Source: CAG-103 sp048217285 (GTDB lineage Bacteria > Bacillota > Clostridia > Oscillospirales > Oscillospiraceae). From it: a DNA stretch of 28,849 nucleotides. Position numbers and translations under genes: made by a program. This document shows positions 1 to 8,334 of this stretch, piece by piece (positions within the stretch are counted from its first letter, which is position 1; each line of letters starts with the position of its first letter). Below the pieces are notes generated by a model, which did no database searches, had not been told where the DNA came from, and saw only the letters and a list, made by a program, of their open reading frames with translations. The stretch lies in the NCBI GenBank assembly GCA_048217285.1, contig DBFWVW010000112.1:1-28849 (forward strand), given 5' to 3'.

Positions 1-365
1 CCGGGCGCCCCCGGAGGTCTTTCGCTGCACGCAGGCAGCCGTTATGGACACGTGCCCCGTACGCTGCAGACACGCGCCATGATCACTGTGGCGGGATGAG
101 ATATGCCATGCGGCGGAGAACAAAAAGGGTAGATAAATCAGTAAAAAGAGATCAGATAAAAGAGAAAAGAATTGATAAAAAGAGATGGGTCAGATTGCGA
201 AAATGGGCAGTAAATGTGCGTACGCAGACATCCCGACTTCACATATGATACTTGCAGTTTATCTTAGCGGCGCCGGAAAGTCAAGTGAAATCCACCTGAT
301 TTTTGAAAAATAAGGGATTGTCAGGAAATTCACGCACCTGGCAATTCTGCGGCAAAGGAAAACCG
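1..365. other. non-coding region upstream of galE
   Basis: I see no gene here in either strand that has both a ribosome binding site and recognisable protein content. Bases 121-190 are unusually A/purine-rich compared with the surrounding GC-rich DNA. They contain GATAAA three times (132, 154, 174), about two helical turns apart, and the 10-mer AAAAAGAGAT twice (143 and 177). This could be a bent-DNA or regulator-binding segment, or just decayed intergenic DNA. The first 100 bases are GC-rich and may belong to whatever lies outside the window. Confidence 0.5.
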
Positions 366-394
366 TTGAACTCTGCCGGAATGTGATGTACAAT
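366..394 (+). promoter_or_regulatory. sigma-A type promoter of galE
   Basis: TTGAAC (366-371) and TACAAT (389-394) are separated by exactly 17 bases. This is a good match to the housekeeping consensus, and the -10 box lies 37 bases upstream of the galE start codon. A G-rich Shine-Dalgarno stretch (AAAGGGGGG) follows just before the ATG. Confidence 0.75.
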
Positions 395-431
395 AAAAAC
401 AGAAATATGCAAGCAAAGGGGGGTACGGCGT

Positions 432-1451
432 ATGACCGTATTGGTGACCGGCGGCATGGGCTACATCGGCAGCCACACGTGTGTGGAGCTGCTCGAGCAG
501 GGCATGGATGTCGTCGTTGTGGATAACCTTGTCAACAGCAGCGCGGAGGCGGGCCGACGAGTCGAACAGATCACGGGCCGGCCGCTGAAATTCTATCAGA
601 TGGATGTGCGCGACCGCGCCGGACTTGACCGCGTTTTTACCGAGCAGAAGATCGACTGCGTCATTCACTTTGCAGGCCTCAAGGCTGTGGGCGAGTCGGT
701 GCATATGCCGCTGGAATATTACGACAACAACCTCGGCTCGACGATCACGCTCTGTGAGGCGATGCGTGACCATGGCGTCCGGCAGATCATCTTTTCCTCG
801 TCGGCGACGGTGTACTCCGGCGACAACGAGATGCCGCTCTACGAGACGTCCCGCACCGGCAGCTGCACGAATCCCTATGGCTGGACGAAGTATGTCTGCG
901 AGCAGATTCTGCGCGACTATGTTGTGGCCGATCCGAGCTGGTCGGTCGTGCTGCTGCGCTACTTCAATCCCATCGGCGCGCACCCCAGCGGCCTCATCGG
1001 CGAGGATCCGCGTGGCGTGCCGAACAACCTCATGCCCTACATCTCGCAGACGGCGATCGGCCGTTTGGAGTGCCTGAACGTGTTCGGCGACGACTATGAC
1101 ACGCCGGACGGCACCGGTGTGCGCGATTATATCCACGTCATGGATCTCGCGCGCGGCCACGTCGCGGCAATCGCCTACATGGCGGAGCACACGGGCGAGA
1201 GTATCTTTAACCTCGGCACCGGCAAGGGCTACAGCGTGCTCGAGATGGTGCACGCCTTCGAGGCGGCCAACCATGTGCGCGTGCCGTACCGGATCGCGCC
1301 GCGCCGCGCGGGCGACCTGCCGACCGTGTACGCCTGCCCGGACAAGAGCGCGCGCGTCCTCGGCTGGCACGCGCAGTATTCGCTCGAGGATATGTGCCGC
1401 GACAGCTGGCACTGGCAGACACAAAATCCCAACGGCTACGAAACAGCCTGA
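432..1451 (+). CDS. galE: UDP-glucose 4-epimerase
   Basis: This 339-residue enzyme interconverts UDP-glucose and UDP-galactose in the cytoplasm. It supplies galactose for the Leloir pathway and for cell-surface glycans. The N-terminus has the NAD-binding GxxGxxG Rossmann motif (VTGGMGYIGSH, residues 5-15). The short-chain dehydrogenase/reductase active site is present as Ser124 in FSSSATVY and the YxxxK pair Tyr149/Lys153. Length is normal for bacterial GalE (about 330-340). The ATG at 432 has a strong G-rich ribosome binding site. The gene is a single-gene unit between its own promoter and a double-hairpin terminator. Its position beside two cell-surface loci is suggestive, but it is not co-transcribed with them. 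Confidence 0.95.
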   Translation: MTVLVTGGMGYIGSHTCVELLEQGMDVVVVDNLVNSSAEAGRRVEQITGRPLKFYQMDVRDRAGLDRVFTEQKIDCVIHFAGLKAVGESVHMPLEYYDNNLGSTITLCEAMRDHGVRQIIFSSSATVYSGDNEMPLYETSRTGSCTNPYGWTKYVCEQILRDYVVADPSWSVVLLRYFNPIGAHPSGLIGEDPRGVPNNLMPYISQTAIGRLECLNVFGDDYDTPDGTGVRDYIHVMDLARGHVAAIAYMAEHTGESIFNLGTGKGYSVLEMVHAFEAANHVRVPYRIAPRRAGDLPTVYACPDKSARVLGWHAQYSLEDMCRDSWHWQTQNPNGYETA

Positions 1452-1463
1452 CGGACAGGGATT

Positions 1464-1521
1464 CCCGGGCCGGAGCTTCCGGCCCGGGCAGCGCTGCGCC
1501 GCCTGCGGGCGGTGTTTTTTT
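1464..1521 (+). terminator. double-hairpin Rho-independent terminator after galE
   Basis: The first stem is CCCGGGCCGGA (1464-1474) pairing with TCCGGCCCGGG (1478-1488) around a three-base loop. It is followed by a shorter hairpin, CCGCC/GGCGG (1499-1512), and a T-rich run, TGTTTTTTT (1513-1521). The second hairpin plus the T run is the likely termination point. Confidence 0.8.
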
Positions 1522-1577
1522 GCGGCCTGCAACAGGGCGGTCGTGTGTATTTTGCACAAGCGGATCAAAAAATGATG

Positions 1578-1606
1578 TTGACATAAGACACAAGATATCG
1601 TACTAT
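1578..1606 (+). promoter_or_regulatory. consensus sigma-A promoter of nrdD-nrdG-dut
   Basis: A perfect -35 box TTGACA (1578-1583), a 17-base spacer and a -10 box TACTAT (1601-1606). The first NrdR-like repeat lies across the spacer and the start of the -10 box, so a bound repressor would block RNA polymerase directly. Confidence 0.85.
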
Positions 1607-1657
1607 ATAGCTACTTTCGCTACAAGATAAAGCGGTTTTCCGCACAAGATATTGTGT
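1588..1657 (+). promoter_or_regulatory. three NrdR-box-like repeats
   Basis: The motif ACAAGATA recurs at 1590, 1622 and 1644. The third copy sits in GCACAAGATATTGTGT (1642-1657), a near-palindrome that closely fits the 16-bp NrdR box (ACACnATATATnGTGT type). The first copy is ACACAAGATATCGTAC (1588-1603). The middle one (1620-1635) is a half-site. The first two are 32 bases apart, the usual three-helical-turn spacing of paired NrdR boxes, and the third follows 22 bases later. NrdR is the ATP-cone repressor of ribonucleotide reductase genes, which fits the genes downstream. Confidence 0.7.
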
Positions 1658-1686
1658 TTTCCGATTTTGAGGAGGAGGAACAGAGG

Positions 1687-3861
1687 ATGAAGATCATCAA
1701 GCGCAACGGCGCCGAGGCGACGTTCGATATTTCCAAGATCATTATGGCCATCACGAAGGCCAATGCCGCCGTCGAAGAGAGCGACCGCATGACGCCGCGG
1801 CAGATCCAGCGCATCGCGGAGAGCGTGGAGCTCGCGTGCCAGGAGCTGGGCCGCAGCGCCGCCGTGGAAGAGATCCAGGACATGGTCGAAAAGCAGATCA
1901 TGGCGCACGGCGCGTTCGAGGTTGCCAAGGCCTATATTACCTATCGCTACACCCGCAGCCTGGTGCGCCGCGCCAACACGACCGATGACCGCATCCTGAG
2001 CCTGATCGAGTGCAACAACGAGGAGGCCAAGCAGGAAAACTCCAACAAGAACCCGATCGTCAACAGCACGCAGCGCGACTACATGGCCGGTGAAGTCAGC
2101 CGCGACATTACGAGCCGCCTCCTGCTGCCGAAGGACATCGTCGAGGCGCACGAGGAGGGCATCATCCATTTCCACGACGCGGACTATTACGCGCAGCATA
2201 TGCACAACTGTGACCTCGTGAACCTCGAAGATATGCTCGAAAACGGCACCGTCATCACCGGCACGCTCATCGAGCGGCCGCACAGCTTCTCGACTGCGTG
2301 CAACATTGCCACGCAGATCATCGCGCAGGTCGCCTCCAACCAGTACGGCGGGCAGTCGATCTCGCTGACGCACCTGGCTCCGTTCGTGCAGGTCAGCCGC
2401 GAGCGTATCCGCCGTGAGGTCGCGGCCGAAATGCAGGCGATCGACGCGCACCCGGGCGAGGAGAAGCTGGCAGAGCTCGTGGAAAACCGCGTGCGCGAGG
2501 AGATCCGCCGCGGCGTGCAGACGATCCAGTATCAGGTCGTTACGCTGCTGACCACAAACGGGCAGGCTCCGTTCGTGACGGTGTTCATGTACCTCGGCGA
2601 GGCGAAAAATGAGCAGGAGCGCCATGACCTCGCCATGATCATCGAGGAGACGCTGCGCCAACGCTATCAGGGTGTGAAAAACGAGAAGGGTGTCTGGGTC
2701 ACGCCGGCGTTCCCGAAGCTCATTTATGTGCTTGAGGAGGACAACATCCATGAGGATTCCCCCTACTGGTACCTCACGGAACTGGCCGCCCGCTGCACCG
2801 CCAAGCGCATGGTGCCGGACTATATCTCCGAGAAGAAGATGCTCGAGCTGAAAGTGGACAAAAACGGCGAAGGCCACTGCTACACCTGCATGGGCTGCCG
2901 CAGCTTCCTGACGCCGTACGTCGACGAAAACGGAAAGCCGAAATATTACGGCCGCTTCAATCAGGGCGTTGTGACGATCAACCTGCCGGATGTGGCGCTG
3001 TCCTCCGGCGGCAACATGGAGAAGTTCTGGAAGATCTTTGACGAGCGGCTTGAGCTGTGCCACCGCGCGCTCATGTGCCGCCACGAGCGGCTCAAGGGTA
3101 CGCTTTCGGACGCCGCGCCCATCCTGTGGCAGTACGGCGCGCTGGCCCGCCTGAAAAAGGGCGAGCCGATCGATAAGCTCCTCTATGGCGGCTATTCGAC
3201 CATCTCCCTCGGCTACGCGGGATTGTATGAGTGCGTCAAGTACATGACCGGCAAGTCCCACACCGACCCCTCGGCCACGCCGTTCGCGCTCGAGATCATG
3301 CAGCACATGAACGACGCCTGCAAGCACTGGAAGCAGATGCACAACATCGACTTCAGCCTCTACGGCACGCCGCTGGAATCCACGACGTACAAATTTGCCA
3401 AGTGCCTGCAAAAACGCTTCGGCATCATCCCCGGCGTCACGGACAAGGGCTACATCACCAACAGCTACCACATCCATGTGACCGAAAACATCGACGCGTT
3501 CAGCAAGCTGGCCTTCGAGTCGAAGTTCCAGGCGCTGTCGCCCGGCGGCGCGATCAGCTACGTCGAGGTGCCGAATATGCAAAACAACATTCCGGCGGTG
3601 CTCGAGGTCATGAAGTTTATTTACGACAACATCATGTACGCCGAGCTCAACACCAAGAGTGACTACTGCCAGGTCTGCGGCTACGACGGCGAGATCGAGA
3701 TCGTCGAGCACGACGGCAAGCTCGTCTGGCGCTGCCCGAATTGCGGCAACACGGACCAGGATAAGATGAACGTGGCCCGCCGCACCTGCGGCTACATCGG
3801 CACCCAGTTCTGGAATCAGGGCCGCACGCAGGAGATCAAGGAGCGCGTGCTGCACCTGTAA
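1687..3861 (+). CDS. nrdD: anaerobic ribonucleoside-triphosphate reductase (class III, large subunit)
   Basis: This 724-residue glycyl-radical enzyme reduces ribonucleoside triphosphates to deoxyribonucleotides without oxygen. An N-terminal ATP-cone (from KIIKRNGAEATFDISK) gives allosteric control. The centre carries the cysteine-rich CYTCMGC segment. Near the C-terminus two CxxC pairs (CQVC and CPNC) form the structural zinc site. They are followed by RTCGYIG, whose first glycine (about residue 702) is the radical site activated by NrdG. I chose the ATG at 1687 because a GAGGAGGAA ribosome binding site lies just upstream; an in-frame ATG at 1654 overlaps the NrdR-like box and has no such site. 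It heads an operon with nrdG and dut, probably repressed by NrdR. Confidence 0.96.
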   Translation: MKIIKRNGAEATFDISKIIMAITKANAAVEESDRMTPRQIQRIAESVELACQELGRSAAVEEIQDMVEKQIMAHGAFEVAKAYITYRYTRSLVRRANTTDDRILSLIECNNEEAKQENSNKNPIVNSTQRDYMAGEVSRDITSRLLLPKDIVEAHEEGIIHFHDADYYAQHMHNCDLVNLEDMLENGTVITGTLIERPHSFSTACNIATQIIAQVASNQYGGQSISLTHLAPFVQVSRERIRREVAAEMQAIDAHPGEEKLAELVENRVREEIRRGVQTIQYQVVTLLTTNGQAPFVTVFMYLGEAKNEQERHDLAMIIEETLRQRYQGVKNEKGVWVTPAFPKLIYVLEEDNIHEDSPYWYLTELAARCTAKRMVPDYISEKKMLELKVDKNGEGHCYTCMGCRSFLTPYVDENGKPKYYGRFNQGVVTINLPDVALSSGGNMEKFWKIFDERLELCHRALMCRHERLKGTLSDAAPILWQYGALARLKKGEPIDKLLYGGYSTISLGYAGLYECVKYMTGKSHTDPSATPFALEIMQHMNDACKHWKQMHNIDFSLYGTPLESTTYKFAKCLQKRFGIIPGVTDKGYITNSYHIHVTENIDAFSKLAFESKFQALSPGGAISYVEVPNMQNNIPAVLEVMKFIYDNIMYAELNTKSDYCQVCGYDGEIEIVEHDGKLVWRCPNCGNTDQDKMNVARRTCGYIGTQFWNQGRTQEIKERVLHL

Positions 3862-3927
3862 CGCGCGGAAACAAAAAATCCGGCGGGGGTGTCCATGCGA
3901 TGCGCCCGCCGCTTGTGAGGAATTGCT

Positions 3928-4467
3928 ATGTATTATGGGGAGATCAAAGCTTGCGACATCGCCAACGGCGTCGGCGTGCGCGTGACGCTGTTCGTCTCTG
4001 GCTGCACCAACCACTGCTACAACTGCTTTCAGCCGCAGACATGGGACTTTCACTACGGCAAGCCGTTTGACGCGGCGGCAGAGCAGGTGATTTTTGCCGA
4101 GCTGGAAAAGCCCTTTATCCGCGGCCTGACATTGCTCGGCGGCGACCCGTTCGAGCCGGAAAACCAGCGCGCGCTCGTGCCGTTTCTGCACCGGGTGCGC
4201 GCGCAGTTCCCGGATAAGGACATCTGGGCGTATTCAGGCTTCACGCTCGACAAAGAGCTCACGGTCGATGGCGCGCACCCGCGCTGCGAGGTCACGGACG
4301 AGATGCTCTCGCTCGTCGACATCCTCGTCGACGGGCGCTATGTGGACGCGCAGCGCAACATCAGCCTGCGGTTCCGCGGTTCGGAAAACCAGCGCATCAT
4401 TGACATGAATCGGACTCGCGCGGCGGGTCACATTGTACTCTGGGAGGGCACGAACGGATGGAAGTGA
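3928..4467 (+). CDS. nrdG: anaerobic ribonucleotide reductase activating protein (radical SAM)
   Basis: This 179-residue radical-SAM enzyme uses a 4Fe-4S cluster and S-adenosylmethionine to install the glycyl radical on NrdD. The cluster ligands are Cys26, Cys30 and Cys33, in the CxxxCxxC spacing used by this subfamily. The S-adenosylmethionine-binding GGDP motif is at residues 71-74. Length is typical for NrdG. It lies 66 bases after nrdD, with a GGCGGG/CCCGCC stem possible in the gap and GAGGAATT before the start. Its 3' end overlaps the start of dut by 10 bases, so the two are probably translationally coupled. Confidence 0.95.
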   Translation: MYYGEIKACDIANGVGVRVTLFVSGCTNHCYNCFQPQTWDFHYGKPFDAAAEQVIFAELEKPFIRGLTLLGGDPFEPENQRALVPFLHRVRAQFPDKDIWAYSGFTLDKELTVDGAHPRCEVTDEMLSLVDILVDGRYVDAQRNISLRFRGSENQRIIDMNRTRAAGHIVLWEGTNGWK

Positions 4468-4898
4468 AGATTCAAAAGCTGCGCCCCGGCGCCGTCACAC
4501 CGAAGCGCGGCAGTGCGGACGCGGCCGGTTACGATCTCTACGCCTGCCCGGCGGACGGGCAGAGCGTCACGATCGCGCCGCACGCGACGGCTATGATCGG
4601 CACGGGCCTTGCCCTCGCCATCCCGGCGGGGTATTTCGGCGGCGTGTTCGCGCGCAGCGGTCTGGCCTCCCGGCAGGGGCTGCGTCCGGCCAACTGCGTC
4701 GGCGTGATCGATGCCGACTACCGCGGCGAGTGCACCGTCGCACTGCACAACGACACGGACGAGGCGCGCACCGTCGCGCCCGGCGACCGGATTGCCCAGC
4801 TTGTGATCCTGCCGTTTCTGGCAGCGGAATTTTCGGAGACGGACGCGCTCGACGCGACCGACCGCGGCGCGGGCGGCTTCGGCAGCACCGGCCGGTAA
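4458..4898 (+). CDS. dut: deoxyuridine 5'-triphosphate nucleotidohydrolase (dUTPase)
   Basis: This 146-residue trimeric dUTPase hydrolyses dUTP to dUMP and pyrophosphate. It keeps uracil out of DNA and feeds thymidylate synthesis. All five family motifs are present in order: AGYDLYA (23-29), RSGLA (66-70), GVIDADYRGE (82-91, with the catalytic Asp and the uracil-contacting Tyr), PGDRIAQL (108-115) and the C-terminal Gly-rich lid RGAGGFGSTGR (136-146). The ATG lies inside the end of nrdG, with GGGAGG upstream. Grouping dUTPase with the anaerobic reductase makes this a compact dNTP-supply operon. Confidence 0.95.
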   Translation: MEVKIQKLRPGAVTPKRGSADAAGYDLYACPADGQSVTIAPHATAMIGTGLALAIPAGYFGGVFARSGLASRQGLRPANCVGVIDADYRGECTVALHNDTDEARTVAPGDRIAQLVILPFLAAEFSETDALDATDRGAGGFGSTGR

Positions 4899-4911
4899 AA
4901 TCGGATAAGAG

Positions 4912-4948
4912 AAACCGCCCCGCGGAGCATTGCTCCGCGGGGCGGTTT
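4912..4948. terminator. bidirectional terminator between dut and the acylation operon
   Basis: An 18-base perfect inverted repeat (4912-4929 with 4931-4948) forms a very stable GC stem starting with AAACCGCC. T-rich sequence follows on both strands (GGTTTGTTTT on plus; TTTCTCTTAT on minus). It serves the convergent ends of dut and the minus-strand operon. Confidence 0.85.
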
Positions 4949-4959
4949 GTTTTGGGCAG

Positions 4960-6069
4960 TTATCGGTCGGCAGCGAACACGGACGAGAACTCGTTGAGCC
5001 GCTCGCAGGTGTAGCGCCGGGTGTTGTCCTCGCACACGGGCAGCATCTGCTGCGTGAACGCGGCGCAGCGCTCCCACTCGGCAGTCACCTTTTCAGTGTG
5101 CGTGGCGTTCAGGTCGTAGCGCGCGGCGAGATAGTCGGCGAGGTAGGGCGTGAACTTCTCCGCGCCGAAGACGTTCAGGTGCTCGGCATTGGCAAAGTCG
5201 CTCAATGGGTCGAGGCCGATGGCGTCCATCTGGGTGTCGAAATTCACGAAGTCATAGCCGTATTCCTGCACGACCGATTCGAGCTTGGCAAACACGGCGT
5301 CGTTGTTTTCGATGACAGTGCGGTGCGGGAAGCGGGCAAAGAGCACATTTTTCACGCCCAGCTCCTTTGCGGTCTCGCAGAATGCGCGCAGGGACTGCTC
5401 GTTGAACGCGTCAAGCTCCTGCTGGCGGACGGGGATCTCGTCCGTCTCTGTGAGGAACATGGAGATGGACAAAAATGGTTTTGTGTACGAGTAGCCCACG
5501 CTGCGCGTCTGCTGCTGCTGGGAGAGCGAGCGGCGGATTTCTCCGGTTCGCTCCCAGAACACGTGGTATTTGAGCATCGGCAGGTAATAAACCGACCGTT
5601 CCCCTTCTGGGACGCACTGGCGGACGGCCTGAATCTTATCTGCGGACAGCGGCAGGGTGTCAAACCATTTGTGCAGGGCAGCCTTGGAGAGCTTTTCCCG
5701 TTCCTCGGCGGTGTAGAGAAAGCCGTTGACCTCCACGACGTACACGCCGGGGGTCTGACGTTTGGCGGCCTCGCGGAGCATGGACGCATAAAACGTCCCC
5801 TGTGCGGCCGATACGGCCAGCGGATAGCTCGTGAAGCCCGCGTGCTGCCATGCCAGCGGCGCGCAGTAGTCCGTGAACGTTTCGCTTGCGCCGAGAATCA
5901 TGACATCGACGGAGTTTTTCGGCTCCAGGTAGAAGCTGCGGACATACTGCTGCTCGGTGGCGTCGTTTACAGCCAGCAGCCGCGTGAGTCCGTCATAGAT
6001 GAGCGCTGCCACGAGCAGAAACGCAATGACGCGCAGGGCGGTTTTGGTTTTGGAATGGTTTTGTTTCAT
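4960..6069 (-). CDS. membrane-anchored SGNH/DltD-like protein, paralogue 3
   Basis: This 369-residue protein has an N-terminal basic stretch and one membrane segment (about residues 11-28), then an extracytoplasmic domain. The nucleophile motif GASE places Ser62 where SGNH hydrolases and DltD have theirs. Near the C-terminus a conserved His (His297 in EHLN) fits the catalytic His. The Asp three residues before it in the DltD DxxH motif is Asn294 here. It is the last of three paralogues in the operon and shares SYPLAVS, FPHRT, TAEW and the C-terminal NEFS with the others. A GAGGA ribosome binding site lies 5 bases before the ATG. The likely role is the final transfer or acceptor-recognition step in polymer acylation. 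The loss of the Asp may mean a changed or lost hydrolytic mechanism. Confidence 0.75.
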   Translation of the reverse strand: MKQNHSKTKTALRVIAFLLVAALIYDGLTRLLAVNDATEQQYVRSFYLEPKNSVDVMILGASETFTDYCAPLAWQHAGFTSYPLAVSAAQGTFYASMLREAAKRQTPGVYVVEVNGFLYTAEEREKLSKAALHKWFDTLPLSADKIQAVRQCVPEGERSVYYLPMLKYHVFWERTGEIRRSLSQQQQTRSVGYSYTKPFLSISMFLTETDEIPVRQQELDAFNEQSLRAFCETAKELGVKNVLFARFPHRTVIENNDAVFAKLESVVQEYGYDFVNFDTQMDAIGLDPLSDFANAEHLNVFGAEKFTPYLADYLAARYDLNATHTEKVTAEWERCAAFTQQMLPVCEDNTRRYTCERLNEFSSVFAADR

Positions 6070-6090
6070 AACGTCCTCAAAGATGCCGGG

Positions 6091-7182
6091 TCAGCGGTAC
6101 GCCGAAAATTCCGGTGAGAATTCGTTGTAGTTCCCACCGTCGCCCGGTGTTTTCTGTTTGCAGATGGGCAGCATATGCTCCACAAATTCCGCGCAGCGCG
6201 ACCATTCCGCCGTGACGGCGTCACTGTGCGCGGCGGGCAGGCTGTACTGCTCGCTGAGGTACTGCCCAAACCAGGCAGTGAACTTCTCCATGCCGAACAC
6301 GTTCATGTGCTCATTGCCGCAGAAGTCGCCGTCCAGCTCCAGACCGATGCTGTCCATCTGCTCGTCGCAGTTGAGAAAGCCGTAGCCATATTCGCTCACG
6401 ATATCCGCAAGCTGCGGGAGGACAGAAGGGTCATTGAGCACAGTGCGGTGCGGGAAGCGCACGAAGAGCACGTTTTCCACGCCGAGCTCCTTGACACGCT
6501 CGCAGAAGCTGCGCAGCGTCTGCTCATTTTCCGCGCTCAGCTCCAGATATTTGACCTGACGCTCGCCGGTCTCCACCTTTGGGATGACCTCAAAGGACTT
6601 GGTCAGCGAATAGCCGGTCGTGCGCATGGCCAGCCGCTCCCGGATGGCCCCGAACCAGACGCCCGGCCGGATCCATGCATTGTGATACTTTTCCATGCGG
6701 AAAAAGTAGGACGATTGCTGATCTTTCGGCACGCAGGTCTTGATCGTCTGCAGCTTGTTGCGCGACATGGGGATGTTATCGAGCCATTTGTGCAGGCCGG
6801 TATCTGTTTCGTCCTGATTAAAGTCGTACAAAAAGCCGTTGATCTCCACGACGACGACTTTTGGCGTTTGCCGCCGCATGGTTTCGGTGAGCATGGAGTC
6901 GTACAGGCACGACGGCATACTCGACACTGCCAGCGGATAGCTTGTAAAGCCATACTGCTGCCATGCCAGCGGGGAACTGAAGCCGGTGTAGAGCTCGCTC
7001 GCGCCGATCATAACAACATCGAGCGAATCCTTCGGCTCCAGATAAAAGCCGCGGATATGGCGCATATCCCACGTGTTGTTCACGCTCAGCACATTGGCCA
7101 TGGCGCTGTAAAGCAGCACGACGATGAGCAGAAAGATGACGGCACGCAGGGCGCGCTTTTTTGGCTTGGAACGTTGCTGCAT
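6091..7182 (-). CDS. membrane-anchored SGNH/DltD-like protein, paralogue 2
   Basis: This 363-residue protein has one N-terminal membrane segment and an extracytoplasmic SGNH-like domain. The Ser motif GASE (Ser62) and the C-terminal His (His292 in EHMN) are conserved, but the Asp of the DxxH motif is replaced by Gly289. I chose the ATG at 7182 because it gives the same 13-residue basic N-terminus as the sister protein ending at 4960. A GTG at 7215 would add 11 residues that neither sister has. No strong ribosome binding site precedes either start, so translation may depend on coupling to the gene upstream (48 bases away). Its function is presumably in surface-polymer acylation, as for its neighbours. 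Confidence 0.75.
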   Translation of the reverse strand: MQQRSKPKKRALRAVIFLLIVVLLYSAMANVLSVNNTWDMRHIRGFYLEPKDSLDVVMIGASELYTGFSSPLAWQQYGFTSYPLAVSSMPSCLYDSMLTETMRRQTPKVVVVEINGFLYDFNQDETDTGLHKWLDNIPMSRNKLQTIKTCVPKDQQSSYFFRMEKYHNAWIRPGVWFGAIRERLAMRTTGYSLTKSFEVIPKVETGERQVKYLELSAENEQTLRSFCERVKELGVENVLFVRFPHRTVLNDPSVLPQLADIVSEYGYGFLNCDEQMDSIGLELDGDFCGNEHMNVFGMEKFTAWFGQYLSEQYSLPAAHSDAVTAEWSRCAEFVEHMLPICKQKTPGDGGNYNEFSPEFSAYR

Positions 7183-7230
7183 AGGCTTTGCGCTTTCTGT
7201 GCCGGGGGACGGCACGGTCGAAGAATCGGG

Positions 7231-8331
7231 TCAGCGGCAGGCGTCAAACGCCGCCGAGAACTCGTTGAGGGTTTGCTTGGTGTTGTCAACCGCCTGCTGC
7301 TGGCAGACGGGCAGGATCTGCGTCATGAAATCGGCGCAGTGCCGCCACTCGGCGGTGACGGTCTTGCTGTGCGCGCCCGTCAGGTCATAACGCTCGGAGA
7401 GGTACTGCCCGAACCAGGCAGTGAAGGTCTCCATGCCGATGGCGTTGAGGTGGTCGGAGTCCATGAAGTCCGCGCAGCGGTCAAGCCCGATCGTGTCGAA
7501 CGCGTCGTGCAGGTCGAGCAGGTCGTAGCCGTAGCTGCCGACCACGGCCGCCACATCGGCGAACACGTTTGGGTCGGTCGTCTGCGTGCGGTGCGGCATA
7601 CGCAGGAAGAGCACGTTCGCGCCAAGGGCTTGTGCCTGCGCACAGAAATCGCGCAGGTACTGCGCATTCGTGTCGCTGAGCGTCAGCGGCCGGGTGTCTG
7701 CCTCGTCCGCGGCTGTGAGCGACTGGCCGATGGCCTCAAAGCTCTTTGTGAGCGAATAGCCGGTCTTGTCCATCTCGCGCAGACGCTGCTGCACCGGCAG
7801 CCAAGCGTCCGGCTGGTACCAGTTGGCGTGATATTTGGCGATGTTGAAGTAAAACGAGGTCTGCAATTGCGCAGGCACACAGGTGCGGATCGTTTCGATC
7901 TTGTTGCGCGACCAGGGCATGTTGTCCAGCCACTTGCGGAGATTGGCCTCGAGCTTTTCCGGATCCTCGTCCGTGATGAAGCCGTCGATGTCCACAACGA
8001 TGAGCTTCGGGTGCTGGCGGTCGACGGCCTCCGTGAGCAGGGAGCCGTAGAGCCGGGCGGGGATGTTCGACACGGCCAGCGGATAGCTCGTGAAGCCATA
8101 GTCCCGCCACGCGAGCGGAGCGCTGTAGCCCGTGTAGAGCTGGCTTGCGCCGATGAGCACCACGTCGAGACTGTCCTCCGGCTCGAGGAAGAAGCCGTGC
8201 ACGTGGCGCATATCCCACTCGTTGTTCACGACGAAGGCCGGTGAGATCAGCCCGATGCCCAACACGACGATGAGCACGAAAATGACCGCGCGCAGCGCCG
8301 TGCGGGTTTTGGAGACACGTCTGCTGCCCAT
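7231..8331 (-). CDS. membrane-anchored SGNH/DltD-like protein, paralogue 1
   Basis: This 366-residue protein has an N-terminal membrane segment (about residues 13-30) and an extracytoplasmic SGNH/DltD-like domain. It is the only one of the three paralogues with the full DltD-type signature: Ser63 in GASQ and a DxxH motif made by Asp291 and His294. It is therefore the best candidate for an active acyltransferase or esterase. Its ATG lies 3 bases after the MBOAT stop codon and no ribosome binding site is visible, so it is probably translated by coupling. In the dlt pathway DltD takes the acyl group from the DltB/DltX relay and places it on teichoic acid; the same partnership is inferred here with an unknown polymer. 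Confidence 0.8.
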   Translation of the reverse strand: MGSRRVSKTRTALRAVIFVLIVVLGIGLISPAFVVNNEWDMRHVHGFFLEPEDSLDVVLIGASQLYTGYSAPLAWRDYGFTSYPLAVSNIPARLYGSLLTEAVDRQHPKLIVVDIDGFITDEDPEKLEANLRKWLDNMPWSRNKIETIRTCVPAQLQTSFYFNIAKYHANWYQPDAWLPVQQRLREMDKTGYSLTKSFEAIGQSLTAADEADTRPLTLSDTNAQYLRDFCAQAQALGANVLFLRMPHRTQTTDPNVFADVAAVVGSYGYDLLDLHDAFDTIGLDRCADFMDSDHLNAIGMETFTAWFGQYLSERYDLTGAHSKTVTAEWRHCADFMTQILPVCQQQAVDNTKQTLNEFSAAFDACR

Positions 8332-8334
8332 GGC

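Noticed and set aside
1603..4191. A long minus-strand open frame opposite nrdD and the start of nrdG
   Set aside because: nrdD is unmistakable on the plus strand with a promoter and ribosome binding site. The opposite frame has no family features.
6175..8244. A long plus-strand open frame opposite two SGNH paralogues
   Set aside because: It mirrors two clearly related coding genes on the minus strand. Conservation between the paralogues follows the minus-strand frame (motifs GAS, PHRT, NEFS).
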